From assembly GCA_021843755.1 (NCBI GenBank), contig JAKBWB010000030.1:78252-142251 (forward strand): a stretch of DNA of 64,000 nt, read 5' to 3'. The position numbers and the translations under genes are program-made. Source of the stretch: Pseudomonadota bacterium. Its GTDB lineage: Bacteria > Pseudomonadota > Gammaproteobacteria > Steroidobacterales > Steroidobacteraceae. The notes below the pieces were generated by a model. It was not told the DNA's origin and did not search any database. It worked only from the letters and a program-made list of their open reading frames with translations. This document shows, in pieces, positions 11,892 to 20,416 of the stretch. Numbering within the stretch: position 1 is the first letter of the stretch; the number at the start of each line of letters is the position of its first letter.

Positions 11892-12839
11892 TCAGACGCG
11901 CAACGTGCCGGTGAGCTCCGAGACGCCGGCAAAGCCGTGCTCGCCGAGATATTCGGCGATTCCGGCGTTGATGCGCTTGCAGACCATCGGGTCGTAAAAG
12001 AGCGCGGTACCGACCCCGACGGCGCTTGCGCCGGCGATCAGGAACTCGATCGCATCGGTGGCCGTCGTGATGCCGCCCTGGCCGATGATAGGGATGCCGT
12101 GCTTGCGCGCCACGTCGTAGACCTGGTGCACCTTCAACAGCGCGATCGGCTTGATCGCCGGCCCCGAAAGTCCCCCCTGGATGTTGCCGATCACCGGCCG
12201 GCGGCTGTGCGCATCGATGGCCATGCCCATCACCGTGTTGATTACCGCCAGCGCATCCGTGCCCGCTTCGATGCAGCGGCGGGCATTCTCGCGGATGTCG
12301 GTCTGATTCGGCGAAAGCTTGGTGATGAGCGGCTTGCCGGTGACGCGCCGGCACGCTTCCACCACCTGCGCCGACATGTCGGGGTAATTGCCGAACGCGA
12401 CGCCGCCTTCCTTGACGTTGGGGCAGGAGATGTTGATCTCGATCGCGTCGATCGGGGACTGATCGAACAGCCGAGTGATCTCGGCGTATTCCTCGACCGT
12501 CGAACCGGACACATTGGCGATGAAGCGTGTCTCGCGGAAGTCCAGCTCCGGAAGGATGCGCGCGATCACTTGCTCAGTGCCGGGGTTCTGCAGACCGATC
12601 GCGTTGAGCAGGCCCGCCGGCGTCTCATACACGCGGTGGGCCGGATTGCCGAGCCGCGGCGCCAGTGTCGTGCCCTTGAGCACCACCGCGCCGGCGTCCC
12701 GGTTGGAGAAGCCCTCGATGCGCGTGTACTCCTCGCCGAACCCGACGCACCCGGAGAGCAGTACGATCGGCGAGGCAAAGTTCAGGCCGCAGAATCTCAG
12801 GCTCAGCGAGTCCGGGAGCGCGGTGGATTGCGAGGTCAT
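11892..12839 (-). CDS. pyrD: Dihydroorotate dehydrogenase, class 1 (1B-like catalytic subunit)
   Basis: The 315-aa protein oxidises dihydroorotate to orotate in pyrimidine synthesis. FMN-binding and catalytic motifs are clear: ANVSGSTVEEYAEI, EINISCPNVKEGG with the catalytic base cysteine of class 1 enzymes (class 2 enzymes have Ser), KLSPNQTDI, and IPIIGQGGITTATDAIEFL. There is no N-terminal membrane-targeting extension. Length and KLSPN fit class 1B, which normally needs the iron-sulfur/FAD partner PyrK. No pyrK is present in this window. Confidence 0.93.
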   Translation of the reverse strand: MTSQSTALPDSLSLRFCGLNFASPIVLLSGCVGFGEEYTRIEGFSNRDAGAVVLKGTTLAPRLGNPAHRVYETPAGLLNAIGLQNPGTEQVIARILPELDFRETRFIANVSGSTVEEYAEITRLFDQSPIDAIEINISCPNVKEGGVAFGNYPDMSAQVVEACRRVTGKPLITKLSPNQTDIRENARRCIEAGTDALAVINTVMGMAIDAHSRRPVIGNIQGGLSGPAIKPIALLKVHQVYDVARKHGIPIIGQGGITTATDAIEFLIAGASAVGVGTALFYDPMVCKRINAGIAEYLGEHGFAGVSELTGTLRV

Positions 12840-12911
12840 TGCGTCTTCATCGATCGAACCGGAGGCCGGGTGAGCCTCGGATTATCGCACCGCTGCGGTG
12901 AGGCCATGGTC

Positions 12912-13289
12912 TCAGGGTCGATGGATGTGGATCTCGATCCGGCCCTTCGGCCCGATCAGCCAGGAGGCGAGCCAGCCCGCCAGCCACACGATGAGCGCCG
13001 CCTGGAAGGCCGTCCAAAACCCGCCGGTGAGGTGAAAGCCAGGCAGTATCCAGGCCACCAGTGCCAGCATCGCGGTATTGACCACCAGCAGGAATATACC
13101 CAGCGTCAGTACCGTCAACGGCAGTGTCAACAGAATGACGACGGGCCGGACGATCGCGTTGACGACGCCGAGCAGCAGACCGGCCAGTATCAGTGTTTCC
13201 GCATTGTCGATGCGAATGCCCGGAACCCAGCGCGTCGCCGCCCACAGGCCGAGCGCGCTGACCAGGGCGCGCAGAAGGAATGCCGTCAA
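12912..13289 (-). CDS. YvlD-type (phage holin 4 superfamily) small membrane protein
   Basis: This 125-aa protein has four predicted hydrophobic segments. The motif LLGVVNAIVRPVVILLTLPL followed by LTLGIFLLVVNTAML is diagnostic of the Pfam family that includes YvlD. The annotation name is historical, because members are chromosomal envelope proteins of unknown function. It overlaps the stop of the upstream SRPBCC gene by 4 bp. Confidence 0.88.
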   Translation of the reverse strand: MTAFLLRALVSALGLWAATRWVPGIRIDNAETLILAGLLLGVVNAIVRPVVILLTLPLTVLTLGIFLLVVNTAMLALVAWILPGFHLTGGFWTAFQAALIVWLAGWLASWLIGPKGRIEIHIHRP

Positions 13290-13738
13290 GGCCCCTCCGA
13301 GTCGCTCGCTGAATCGAGCAACACTCTCAGCCGCACCAGGGCGGCCTGCCAGCCATTGCGGTGCCGCAGGTACGGGAGGTCCCAGGCCGCTTCGCCCGGC
13401 ACGCCCGATCCGAGCAGCCGTAGAATCGTTCCCGACCGGGCCGGCTCGAGGATGAAATCGTCGACCAGCGCGCTATCGGCCGGCGGCAGCGCGGCCGACG
13501 GCAGGTAGATCAGCCGCAGCCGCTTGCCCGGCTCGAACACATCGATGCAGGCCTCGAGTTCGGTCACCCGGTCGACGCATGCGCGGAACAGGCCGCCGGG
13601 CCGGGCGCTGATGGCGGCATCCGGCGAGCACCATTGGGTGAGCAGCCGCGGATCCGTCAGCGCCGTCCACACGGGTGCCACACCGGTGCGCAGATCCAGC
13701 CGATGAGCGTATCCCCGAGTCTTTTCCATGGGCGCCAT
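13286..13738 (-). CDS. SRPBCC (START/Bet v1-like) domain protein
   Basis: I start at the ATG complementary to 13736-13738 (MAPMEKTRGYAHRL), giving 150 aa; the frame is open further upstream, but that part is not family-like. The segment TGVAPVWTALTDPRLLTQWCSPDA followed later by RLRLIYLPSA and GWQAALVRLRVLLD resembles AHSA1/polyketide-cyclase-like SRPBCC proteins, which bind hydrophobic ligands or assist protein folding. Ligand unknown. It is translationally coupled to the YvlD-like gene. Confidence 0.7.
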   Translation of the reverse strand: MAPMEKTRGYAHRLDLRTGVAPVWTALTDPRLLTQWCSPDAAISARPGGLFRACVDRVTELEACIDVFEPGKRLRLIYLPSAALPPADSALVDDFILEPARSGTILRLLGSGVPGEAAWDLPYLRHRNGWQAALVRLRVLLDSASDSEGP

Positions 13739-13878
13739 TGTGCCATCGCAGCCCCTGGCGTGCAGATCAAGACTCTCGCTCGAAGGGGACGCAGGGCCGG
13801 CGGCGAGCCGGCACAATAGCGCACCGCTCACGAGCGGACCGATACCCCGTATCGATCCTGGCGAATTCGGAGGTCTGC

Positions 13879-14271
13879 ATGGCGCTGGTATACCTGGTGA
13901 TCGCTTTGGCACTGCTGGAGTTCTTCGTGTTCGGCGCCGCCGTCGGCCGGGCGCGCGGCCGCTATGGTGTCGCCGCTCCGGCCACGAGCGGCCACGAAAT
14001 GTTCGAGCGTTACTACCGTGTCCAGATGAACACGCTCGAGCTTCTGGTCATGTGGGTGCCGGCAATGTGGCTCTTCGCCCGCGAGGTGAGCCCGGCGGCG
14101 GCCGTGGGCCTCGGCATTCTCTATCTGATCGGCCGGCTGGTGTACTTCTTTGCCTACGTGAAGGATCCGAAGACCCGCGGCCTCGGCTATGCATTGTCCG
14201 CGGGCCCCACCCTGCTGCTGGTGCTCGGCGCCGTGTTCGGTGCGGCGCGCGCCCTGTGGCATCACGGCTGA
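13879..14271 (+). CDS. MAPEG-family membrane protein
   Basis: ATG 13879 follows the ribosome site GGAGG (13869-13873) and gives 130 aa with four hydrophobic segments. The block FERYYRVQMNTLELLVMWVP and the later GRLVYFFAYVKDPKTRGLGY are typical of bacterial MAPEG (microsomal glutathione S-transferase-like) proteins. The substrate is unknown. It runs divergently from the SRPBCC gene and ends 16 bp before the convergent gpsA. Confidence 0.88.
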   Translation: MALVYLVIALALLEFFVFGAAVGRARGRYGVAAPATSGHEMFERYYRVQMNTLELLVMWVPAMWLFAREVSPAAAVGLGILYLIGRLVYFFAYVKDPKTRGLGYALSAGPTLLLVLGAVFGAARALWHHG

Positions 14272-14287
14272 GCGCGCCGTGGGCCGT

Positions 14288-15334
14288 CTACTCCAATTCG
14301 GACCTGATGGGGCGGGTCATCAGCTCCCGGACGGCCTCGGCAGGCGTGACGCCTGCGTAGAGCACGCGATACACGCTTTCGCTGAGCGGCATCTCCACAC
14401 CGTGCCGGGCGGCGACGTCGTGCAGCGCCCTCGCCGCCGGGTAGCCTTCCACCACCTGGCCGATGGCCGCGAGCGCCTCCTGCGCGGTGCGGCCGGCGGC
14501 AATCTGCAGTCCGAGCTGCCGGTTGCGCGACTGATCGTCGGTGCAGGTGAGCACCAGGTCACCGAGTCCGGCCAGGCCCATGAAGGTCTCACGCCGCGCG
14601 CCGAGTGCGACGCCGAGCCGCATCATTTCAGCCAACCCCCGCGTGATCAGCGCGACGCGTGTGTTGGCGCCCAGGCCCAGCCCGTCCGAGAGCCCCGCGC
14701 CGATTGCAAGCACGTTCTTGACGGCGCCGCCGACCTCGACGCCCACAATATCGCTCGAGGTATAGGCACGGAAGTTCTCCGACGACAGATCCTTCGCCAG
14801 CGTAGCGGCAAAGGCATGGTCCGTGGAGGCGATGGTCATCGCGGTCGGCAGTCCGCCGCCGACCTCGCGCGCGAACGTCGGCCCGGACAAGACCGCGACG
14901 GAGCGGCCGGGCTCGAGCACTTCGCGTGCGACCTGGTGCGGCAGCAGGCCTGAGGGGAGCTCGAACCCCTTGCTGGCCCAGGCGAGCTTCGTGGCGTGTC
15001 CGAGCAGGGGGAGTACCCGGGCCAACAGTTCGCGGAAGGCGTGGGTCGGCACGGCGATCAGCAGGTCACGGGCGCCGGCCACCGCCGCGGCAAGATCAGG
15101 CTCGATCTGCAATGCCTCGGGGAAGAGGGCCGACGGCAGGTAGCGCGCGTTGCGCCGCAGCCGGGCCATGTCCGCTAGCTGCGCGCGATCCCGGCCCCAT
15201 AGGCGGGTCGGCCGGGCACAGCGCGCGAACTGAATCGCGAGCGCCGTGCCCCACGAGCCCGCCCCGAGCACGGCAACCGGCGGACCACTCGCGCAAGGGG
15301 CGCTCACGATCGGCGCAGCCGCGATGTCCGTCAA
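14288..15334 (-). CDS. gpsA: NAD(P)H-dependent glycerol-3-phosphate dehydrogenase
   Basis: The 348-aa enzyme reduces dihydroxyacetone phosphate to sn-glycerol 3-phosphate for phospholipid synthesis. The N-terminal Rossmann motif is VAVLGAGSWGTALAIQFA. Catalytic-domain motifs include VLSGPTFAREV, VGGAVKNVLAIGAGLSDGL with the conserved Lys, and FMGLAGLGDLVLTCT. Its start overlaps the secB stop by 4 bp, giving the conserved order rhodanese-grxC-secB-gpsA. Confidence 0.97.
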   Translation of the reverse strand: MTDIAAAPIVSAPCASGPPVAVLGAGSWGTALAIQFARCARPTRLWGRDRAQLADMARLRRNARYLPSALFPEALQIEPDLAAAVAGARDLLIAVPTHAFRELLARVLPLLGHATKLAWASKGFELPSGLLPHQVAREVLEPGRSVAVLSGPTFAREVGGGLPTAMTIASTDHAFAATLAKDLSSENFRAYTSSDIVGVEVGGAVKNVLAIGAGLSDGLGLGANTRVALITRGLAEMMRLGVALGARRETFMGLAGLGDLVLTCTDDQSRNRQLGLQIAAGRTAQEALAAIGQVVEGYPAARALHDVAARHGVEMPLSESVYRVLYAGVTPAEAVRELMTRPIRSELE

Positions 15335-15822
15335 TTCGGCTGGGGGTTGCCGGGTGCGTCCTGCGAATTCTGATTCGCGTTCGCGGCGAACAACGCGTCG
15401 AAGTTCACCGGCGGCAGCAACAGCTGCGGGAAGCCCCCCTGAGTGATCAGATGGGAGACCTGGGCGCGGGCGTACGGGAAGAGCACGTTGGGGCAGATTG
15501 CGCCGAAAGCGCGCTTGGTGTCCTCTTCCGACAGGTTGCGCAGCAAGAACACGCCGGCCTGTTTGACCTCGACCAGGAAAGCCGTCTTCTCACCCTGCTT
15601 GGCGGATACGGTCACGGTCAACACCACTTCCTGGATCTCCGGGGAAAGCTCCGTCACGCCGGTCTGCAGGTCCAGATTGATCTGCGGGTTCCAGTTGCCC
15701 TCCCCGCGCGGCCCATCCGGGGCCTCGTACGAGCAGTCCTTGAGGTACACGTGCTGCAGGTGCAGGATCGGGCCGGTGGTTGCTTCGGGTGCCGGCGCCA
15801 TGCCGGCGGCTTCGTTCGCCAT
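15331..15822 (-). CDS. secB: Protein-export chaperone SecB
   Basis: The 163-aa protein keeps Sec substrates unfolded and delivers them to SecA. Family blocks are visible: HLQHVYLKDCSYEAPDGP, PQINLDLQTGVTEL, EVVLTVTVSAK and the C-terminal FPYARAQVSHLITQGGFPQL. The N-terminus is slightly longer and Ala/Pro-rich. Three bases separate it from grxC, and it overlaps gpsA. Confidence 0.97.
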   Translation of the reverse strand: MANEAAGMAPAPEATTGPILHLQHVYLKDCSYEAPDGPRGEGNWNPQINLDLQTGVTELSPEIQEVVLTVTVSAKQGEKTAFLVEVKQAGVFLLRNLSEEDTKRAFGAICPNVLFPYARAQVSHLITQGGFPQLLLPPVNFDALFAANANQNSQDAPGNPQPN

Positions 15823-15825
15823 GGT

Positions 15826-16092
15826 TCAAACTCCGCTGTTCAAAAGTGTCTCGAGGCCGCCACCGGCATCGAGCGCATAGAGATCGTCACAACCGCCGAT
15901 GTGCCGCTCGCCGACGAAAATCTGCGGCACGGTATGCTGCCCGCTGCGCGCGATCATCTCCGCGCGCGCCTGCGGCGAGGTATCCACGTCGATTTCCCGC
16001 ACGTTGGCGCCTTTGTCCCGCAGCAGGCGCCGCGCGCGCTCACAGTATGGGCACCAGCTCGTGGCGTACATGAGCACCTGAGGCCGGCTCAT
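15826..16092 (-). CDS. grxC: Glutaredoxin 3
   Basis: I start at the ATG complementary to 16090-16092, giving 88 aa. The redox motif CPYC at residues 14-17 (TSWCPYCERAR), the cis-proline segment TVPQIFVGERHIGGCDDL and the family length define a class I glutaredoxin of the GrxC type, which uses glutathione to reduce disulfides. The start overlaps the rhodanese stop by 4 bp. The open frame continues upstream inside the rhodanese gene but is not glutaredoxin there. Confidence 0.95.
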   Translation of the reverse strand: MSRPQVLMYATSWCPYCERARRLLRDKGANVREIDVDTSPQARAEMIARSGQHTVPQIFVGERHIGGCDDLYALDAGGGLETLLNSGV

Positions 16093-16532
16093 GGAGCGCG
16101 GCCTGCCTGCTTCTCCACCGGCAGCTGCTCGGCGCGCCACGCGGACAGCCCGCCGCGCAGGGTCACCGCCTGCGCGAAACCCTGCTCGCGCAGCTGGCGT
16201 ACCGCGGCCGCGGCCAGCGAGCCGGTGTTGCAGCACACGATCAGCGACTTGCTCTGGTGCTTCTTCAGCAGCTCCCCGGCCTTGAGAATCTGTTCTCCGT
16301 CCATGCGGCGCGCGCCCGGCACATGGCCGTCGGCGAATTCGCTCGCCGACCGCAGATCGATGGCCAGCGCGCCGCGATTCATCAGCTGAATGGCCTCTTG
16401 TGGCGACACGGAGGCGAAATTCTCGGATCGCGCCCGGATCTCGATTACGATCGCGATGACCGCCACCGCGGCGGTTCCCCAAACCAACAGAGGATGCTGA
16501 TCGCTATATTGGGCCAGATGGTCGGTGAACAC
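16089..16532 (-). CDS. Membrane-anchored rhodanese-like protein (YibN type)
   Basis: The 147-aa protein has one N-terminal membrane segment (WGTAAVAVIAIVIEI) and a single rhodanese domain. The domain shows ALAIDLRSASEFADGHVPGA and an active loop beginning with cysteine in IVCCNTGSLA, followed by VTLRGGLSAWR. It likely carries a persulfide, though the physiological acceptor is unknown. It leads the operon into grxC-secB-gpsA and its 5' end overlaps the envC upstream region on the opposite strand. Confidence 0.92.
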   Translation of the reverse strand: MFTDHLAQYSDQHPLLVWGTAAVAVIAIVIEIRARSENFASVSPQEAIQLMNRGALAIDLRSASEFADGHVPGARRMDGEQILKAGELLKKHQSKSLIVCCNTGSLAAAAVRQLREQGFAQAVTLRGGLSAWRAEQLPVEKQAGRAP

Positions 16533-16617
16533 AGCAATGCCAGAAGAAAAAAAGGGAGAAGAAGATGATATCGGGTGCCAAAAGGTCGCGCATTATAGCG
16601 CTCGAATGCAATCCGGC

Positions 16618-17802
16618 ATGTCTCTTCGGCTCCGTGCCCCATTCGCCCGCTCGTGGGTCCTTACGCTCGCGCTCGCGCTGCTCGCCACCGTGCCCGCCAG
16701 AGGCCGGGCCGCGCCCCAGCTGGCCGCACGGCGGGCTGAGGCGCAGTTGCAGGCCGTCCAGGCTCAGATCGAACGCATCGTCCGCCAAGTCGATCAGTCG
16801 CACATCGAGCAGAGCCGTCTTACCCGCCAGCTGCGGGCTACCGAGCAGTCTGCGGGGGCGGCCCGGGCGGCGCTTGCCGTAATCCGCCGCGAGCGGGCCA
16901 TCGACGCCGCGCGGCGCGCACGGCTGGCGGCGCGCCGGCATGTGCGCCGAATACAGCTGAAGCGCACGCGTCAGGCCCTGGTGGCGCAGTTCCGTGCGGC
17001 CTACCTGATCGGAAGGCAAGGCGCGCTCAGGCTGCTGCTGAATCACGGTAATCCCGGACGCATGCAGCGGATGTTCGCCTATTACAGCTATTTTGGCCGC
17101 CAGCGGGCCGAGGCCATCCACGCCATCGAGGCCGACCTGCGGCAGATTGCTCGGCTGGACCGGCAGTTGAGCGCCGCCGATGCGCAGCTCGCCGGGCTCG
17201 AGCGCGAGCGGCAAAGACAGCTCAGCGCGCTCGAGCGCGCCAGCGCGCAGCGCCGGCAGCTGTTGGCGGACATCGCCGAGCGTACGCGCACGCGCGCGCA
17301 ACGCCTGCTGCGCTTGCGCGCTCAGCGACGGGGCCTGGTGTCGCTGCTTGCGGCGTTACGGCGGGCCGAGGCTCGCATGCCCGCCGAGCGGCCGCACCAG
17401 CGCTTCGCCCGGCTGCAGGGACACCTGCCCTGGCCCGTTGCCGGACGACTCATCGCACGCTTCGGTCAGCCGCGGGCCGGCAGCCTGCGCTGGGACGGGG
17501 ATCTCATCGCCACGCAGCTCGACGCGCCGGTCCACGCCGTGGCCGCCGGGCGGGTGGTCTATGCCCATTGGCTGGCCGGCCTGGGCCTGCTGATCATCAT
17601 CGACAACGGCGGTGGATATATGAGTCTCTATGGCCACAACGATCATCTCGACGCGCAGGTCGGGCAGCAGGTGACGGCCGGACAGGTCATCGCGGCGGCC
17701 GGCGACACCGGGGGGGCGAGCCGACCGGAGCTGTACTTCGGCATCCGTCACGGCACCCGGCCGGTCGATCCGCGACTGTGGCTGGAGCACCATGATCGCT
17801 AA
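16618..17802 (+). CDS. envC: Murein hydrolase activator EnvC-like (degenerate LytM/M23 domain)
   Basis: I start at ATG 16618, where a signal peptide begins (MSLRLRAPFARSWVLTLALA), giving 394 aa; ATG 16606 is an alternative. A long Arg/Gln/Ala-rich coiled coil (residues about 35-260) precedes a C-terminal M23-type domain. The zinc ligands are altered: the usual HxxxD motif is replaced by a segment around RWDGDLIA, and YGHND stands where HxH is expected. This matches EnvC, which does not cut peptidoglycan but activates amidases at the division site. It is divergent from the rhodanese operon. Confidence 0.9.
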   Translation: MSLRLRAPFARSWVLTLALALLATVPARGRAAPQLAARRAEAQLQAVQAQIERIVRQVDQSHIEQSRLTRQLRATEQSAGAARAALAVIRRERAIDAARRARLAARRHVRRIQLKRTRQALVAQFRAAYLIGRQGALRLLLNHGNPGRMQRMFAYYSYFGRQRAEAIHAIEADLRQIARLDRQLSAADAQLAGLERERQRQLSALERASAQRRQLLADIAERTRTRAQRLLRLRAQRRGLVSLLAALRRAEARMPAERPHQRFARLQGHLPWPVAGRLIARFGQPRAGSLRWDGDLIATQLDAPVHAVAAGRVVYAHWLAGLGLLIIIDNGGGYMSLYGHNDHLDAQVGQQVTAGQVIAAAGDTGGASRPELYFGIRHGTRPVDPRLWLEHHDR

Positions 17803-17811
17803 ACTCGCACC

Positions 17812-18459
17812 ATGATCGCCTGGCTCATCGACCTCGTTCTGCACCTGAACCGGCACTTGGCGGCGCTGCTGGCCGCGGTCGGCATTTGGACCTATCCGAT
17901 CCTGTTCAGCATCATCTTCGCGCAGACCGGGATCGTGGTGGCGGTGTTTCTGCCCGGAGACTCGCTGCTGTTCGGCGTTGGAACACTTGCCGCCGTGGAC
18001 ACGACGGGCAGGCTGAGCGCGCCGCTTGCCTCGCTGGTGTTGGGTCTGGCGGCCGTGCTCGGCTACGCCGTCAACTACGGTGTCGGGAGGCGGATCGGGC
18101 CGCCCGCCTTCAGCGGCCGCTACCGACTGCTGAAGGTCGAGTACCTGCGCCGGACCGAGGCGTTCTTCCAGCGTCATGGCGGCAAGGCCGTCGTCGTCTC
18201 GTGCTTCATCCCCGTCATCCGTACCTGCATGCCCTTCGTCGCCGGTGTCGGGCGCATGCCCTACGCGCGCTTTCAGCTCTACAGCGTCCTCGGCGGATTC
18301 GCGTGGGTGCTGCTGCTGCTCTGGGGCGGGTATTTTTTCGGCAATGTGCCGCTCGTCCGGCACAATTTCGGTCTCGTCACGATCCTCATCATCGTGGTCT
18401 CGCTGATCCCGGTGGCGCTGCCGTTGCTGAAGCGGCGGCGGGCGCCGGCCGGGCCGTAG
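17812..18459 (+). CDS. DedA-family membrane protein with two altered key residues
   Basis: The 215-aa protein has about five hydrophobic segments and the DedA motifs FLPGDSLLFGVGTLA and FIPVIRTCMPFVAGVGRMPY. DedA proteins act as lipid scramblases/flippases or proton-coupled transporters of the inner membrane. Aligned by spacing with E. coli YqjA, Asp50 and Arg137 match essential Asp51 and Arg136. The positions of Glu39 and Arg130, however, are Gln38 (FAQTGIVV) and Cys131 (SCFIPVIR). It starts 9 bp after envC and is probably in its transcript. Whether it works, or works differently, is open. Confidence 0.92.
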   Translation: MIAWLIDLVLHLNRHLAALLAAVGIWTYPILFSIIFAQTGIVVAVFLPGDSLLFGVGTLAAVDTTGRLSAPLASLVLGLAAVLGYAVNYGVGRRIGPPAFSGRYRLLKVEYLRRTEAFFQRHGGKAVVVSCFIPVIRTCMPFVAGVGRMPYARFQLYSVLGGFAWVLLLLWGGYFFGNVPLVRHNFGLVTILIIVVSLIPVALPLLKRRRAPAGP

Positions 18460-18505
18460 GTCGACTCGGGACGGTCTTTGCGCAGCTTCGCGCGGCGTTG
18501 CGGTG

Positions 18506-18682
18506 ATGAAGCGTACCCGGATCAAACTCCAGCCCACCCCGGCGCAGCGCAAGCGTGACGCGCTGGTCCGCGCCGGGATCGCGCCGAGCCGATTCGGCCG
18601 GCGCAAGCCGGCCCAGCCGCACCGCGACCGCAAGCGCGAGGCCGCGCGGGGCGAGCGCAAGCACGGCAAGGATTGGGAATAG
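18506..18682 (+). CDS. Small basic hypothetical protein (58 aa)
   Basis: The frame from ATG 18506 to TAG encodes 58 residues starting MKRTRIKLQPTPAQRKRDAL and ending RGERKHGKDWE, with about one third Arg+Lys. It sits between the DedA gene and the GMC oxidoreductase gene in the same direction. No clear ribosome site precedes it. I do not recognise the family. The composition suggests a nucleic-acid or ribosome-binding peptide, but GC-rich noncoding DNA also yields Arg-rich frames. Confidence 0.4.
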   Translation: MKRTRIKLQPTPAQRKRDALVRAGIAPSRFGRRKPAQPHRDRKREAARGERKHGKDWE

Positions 18683-18817
18683 CAAGGCGAGAGCCTGTTT
18701 CCCTCGCGCAATGATGCACCGGGGGGCTCGAGCGGCCGCGATAGCGCGGTGCATGCGTAGAGCACAGGAGTTCGACGGACCGCGGCCGGCGTATCATGCC
18801 CGCGTCGGAGAGGTGAG

Positions 18818-20416
18818 ATGGTCGCAACATACGATTACATCATCGTCGGCGCCGGCTCGGCGGGTTGTGTGCTCGCCAACAGGCTGAGCGCCGATCCGAC
18901 GGTGCGCGTGCTGCTGCTCGAGGCCGGCGGCCGGGACGATTCGTTCCTGATCCGCATGCCCGCGGGCATCGGCCGTCTGGCTACTGCGGATGTGAATTGG
19001 CTCTACGAAACGCAGCCGCAGGCGCACCTGGGCGGCCGGCGCCTGTTCTGGCCGCGGGGCAAGACGCTCGGCGGTTCGAGTTCGATCAACGCGATGGTGT
19101 ACATCCGTGGGCAGCCGCGCGATTACGACCACTGGCGGGATCTCGGCAACGCCGGCTGGGGCTTCTCGGACGTCCTGCCCTACTTCCGCCGCAGCGAGAA
19201 CAACGAGGCGATCCATGACGACCTGCACGGCTGTGGTGGGCCTCTGACCGTCTGCGAGCGCCGCTACACCAACCCGCTGAGCCACGTGTTCGTCGAGGCT
19301 GCCGTGGCCGCCGGAATTGCCCGCAATCCCGATTTCAACGGCCGCCAGCAGATCGGCGCGGGACTGTACCAGGTGACGCAGAAGGCCGGCAGGCGCTGCA
19401 GCGCGGCGAACGCCTATCTGCATCCCGTCGCCCGCCGACCCAACCTGACAGTCATGACGGGTGCGCTCGCTCTGCGCATTCTGCTGCGCGGATTGCGCGC
19501 GGTCGGCGTCGGCTACGCGATCGCCGGCCGGCCGGCCGAGGCGCACGCGCAGCGCGAGGTGCTGCTCGCCGGCGGTGCGATCAATTCACCGCAACTGCTG
19601 CTCCTGTCGGGCATCGGGCCGGCGGATGAAATCCGGGCGCACGGCATCCAGGTCCACCACGACTTGCCGGGTGTCGGCCGCAACCTGCAGGATCACCTGG
19701 ACGTGCACGTCATATACGCCTGCAGGCAACCCGTGACGCTCGATCGCTCGGCGTACGGGTTCGGCGCGGCGCGCACCGCCATGCGCTATGTCTTGCTGAG
19801 GAACGGGCCGGGCGCGAGCAACATTGCGGAGGCCGGAGCGTTCTTGCGCTGTGACGCCGAGGCGACCACCCCCGACGTGCAGTTGCATTTCATCCCGGCC
19901 TACGTCCTCGATCATGGCCGGTGCCGAATGCCCGGTGCCGGCATGACCGTGCACGTGTGCTTCCTGCGCCCCGCAAGCCGCGGGACGATCCGTCTCGCCG
20001 GCGCCGATCCGGCCGCCGCGCCGCGTATCGATCCGGACTACCTCTGCGAGCCCGCGGATCTCGCGCCGCTCATCGCGGGCATCCGGCGGGCCCGCGACAT
20101 CTATGCACAAGCGCCATTTCGTCCCTATCTGGGCGCGGAGGTGTTTCCCGGCGCCAGCTGCCGTGACCGGGAGGCGCTGACGGACTACGTGCGCGCAGCC
20201 GCGCAGACCGAGTACCACCCGGTGGGGACGTGCAGGATGGGCACCGATGCGCTGGCGGTGGTGGATCCGCAGCTGAGGGTCCGGGGCATCGAAGGGCTGC
20301 GAGTCGTGGATGCCTCGATCATGCCGACTGTGGTCAGCGGCAACACGAATGCGCCGACGATCATGATCGCGGAGAAGGCCGCGGACCTCATCCGCGGTCG
20401 AACCAGCTCCGTTTGA
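18818..20416 (+). CDS. GMC-family FAD oxidoreductase (choline/alcohol dehydrogenase-like)
   Basis: The 532-aa enzyme begins with the FAD-binding motif YIIVGAGSAGCVLANRLS after a GAGAGG-type ribosome site. GMC signature blocks are WPRGKTLGGSSSINAMVYIR and GAINSPQLLLLSGIGP. The catalytic pair lies in EYHPVGTCRMG (His) and SGNTNAPTIMIAEKAADLI (Asn at the second catalytic position). Such enzymes oxidise alcohols; the actual substrate cannot be told. Its last 29 bases overlap the 3' end of the convergent glycoamylase-like gene. Confidence 0.94.
   Translation: MVATYDYIIVGAGSAGCVLANRLSADPTVRVLLLEAGGRDDSFLIRMPAGIGRLATADVNWLYETQPQAHLGGRRLFWPRGKTLGGSSSINAMVYIRGQPRDYDHWRDLGNAGWGFSDVLPYFRRSENNEAIHDDLHGCGGPLTVCERRYTNPLSHVFVEAAVAAGIARNPDFNGRQQIGAGLYQVTQKAGRRCSAANAYLHPVARRPNLTVMTGALALRILLRGLRAVGVGYAIAGRPAEAHAQREVLLAGGAINSPQLLLLSGIGPADEIRAHGIQVHHDLPGVGRNLQDHLDVHVIYACRQPVTLDRSAYGFGAARTAMRYVLLRNGPGASNIAEAGAFLRCDAEATTPDVQLHFIPAYVLDHGRCRMPGAGMTVHVCFLRPASRGTIRLAGADPAAAPRIDPDYLCEPADLAPLIAGIRRARDIYAQAPFRPYLGAEVFPGASCRDREALTDYVRAAAQTEYHPVGTCRMGTDALAVVDPQLRVRGIEGLRVVDASIMPTVVSGNTNAPTIMIAEKAADLIRGRTSSV

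Noticed and set aside
17356..18765. 469-codon minus-strand open frame antisense to envC and DedA
   Set aside because: Low-complexity Arg/Gln/Asp composition, no motif, both sense genes convincing.
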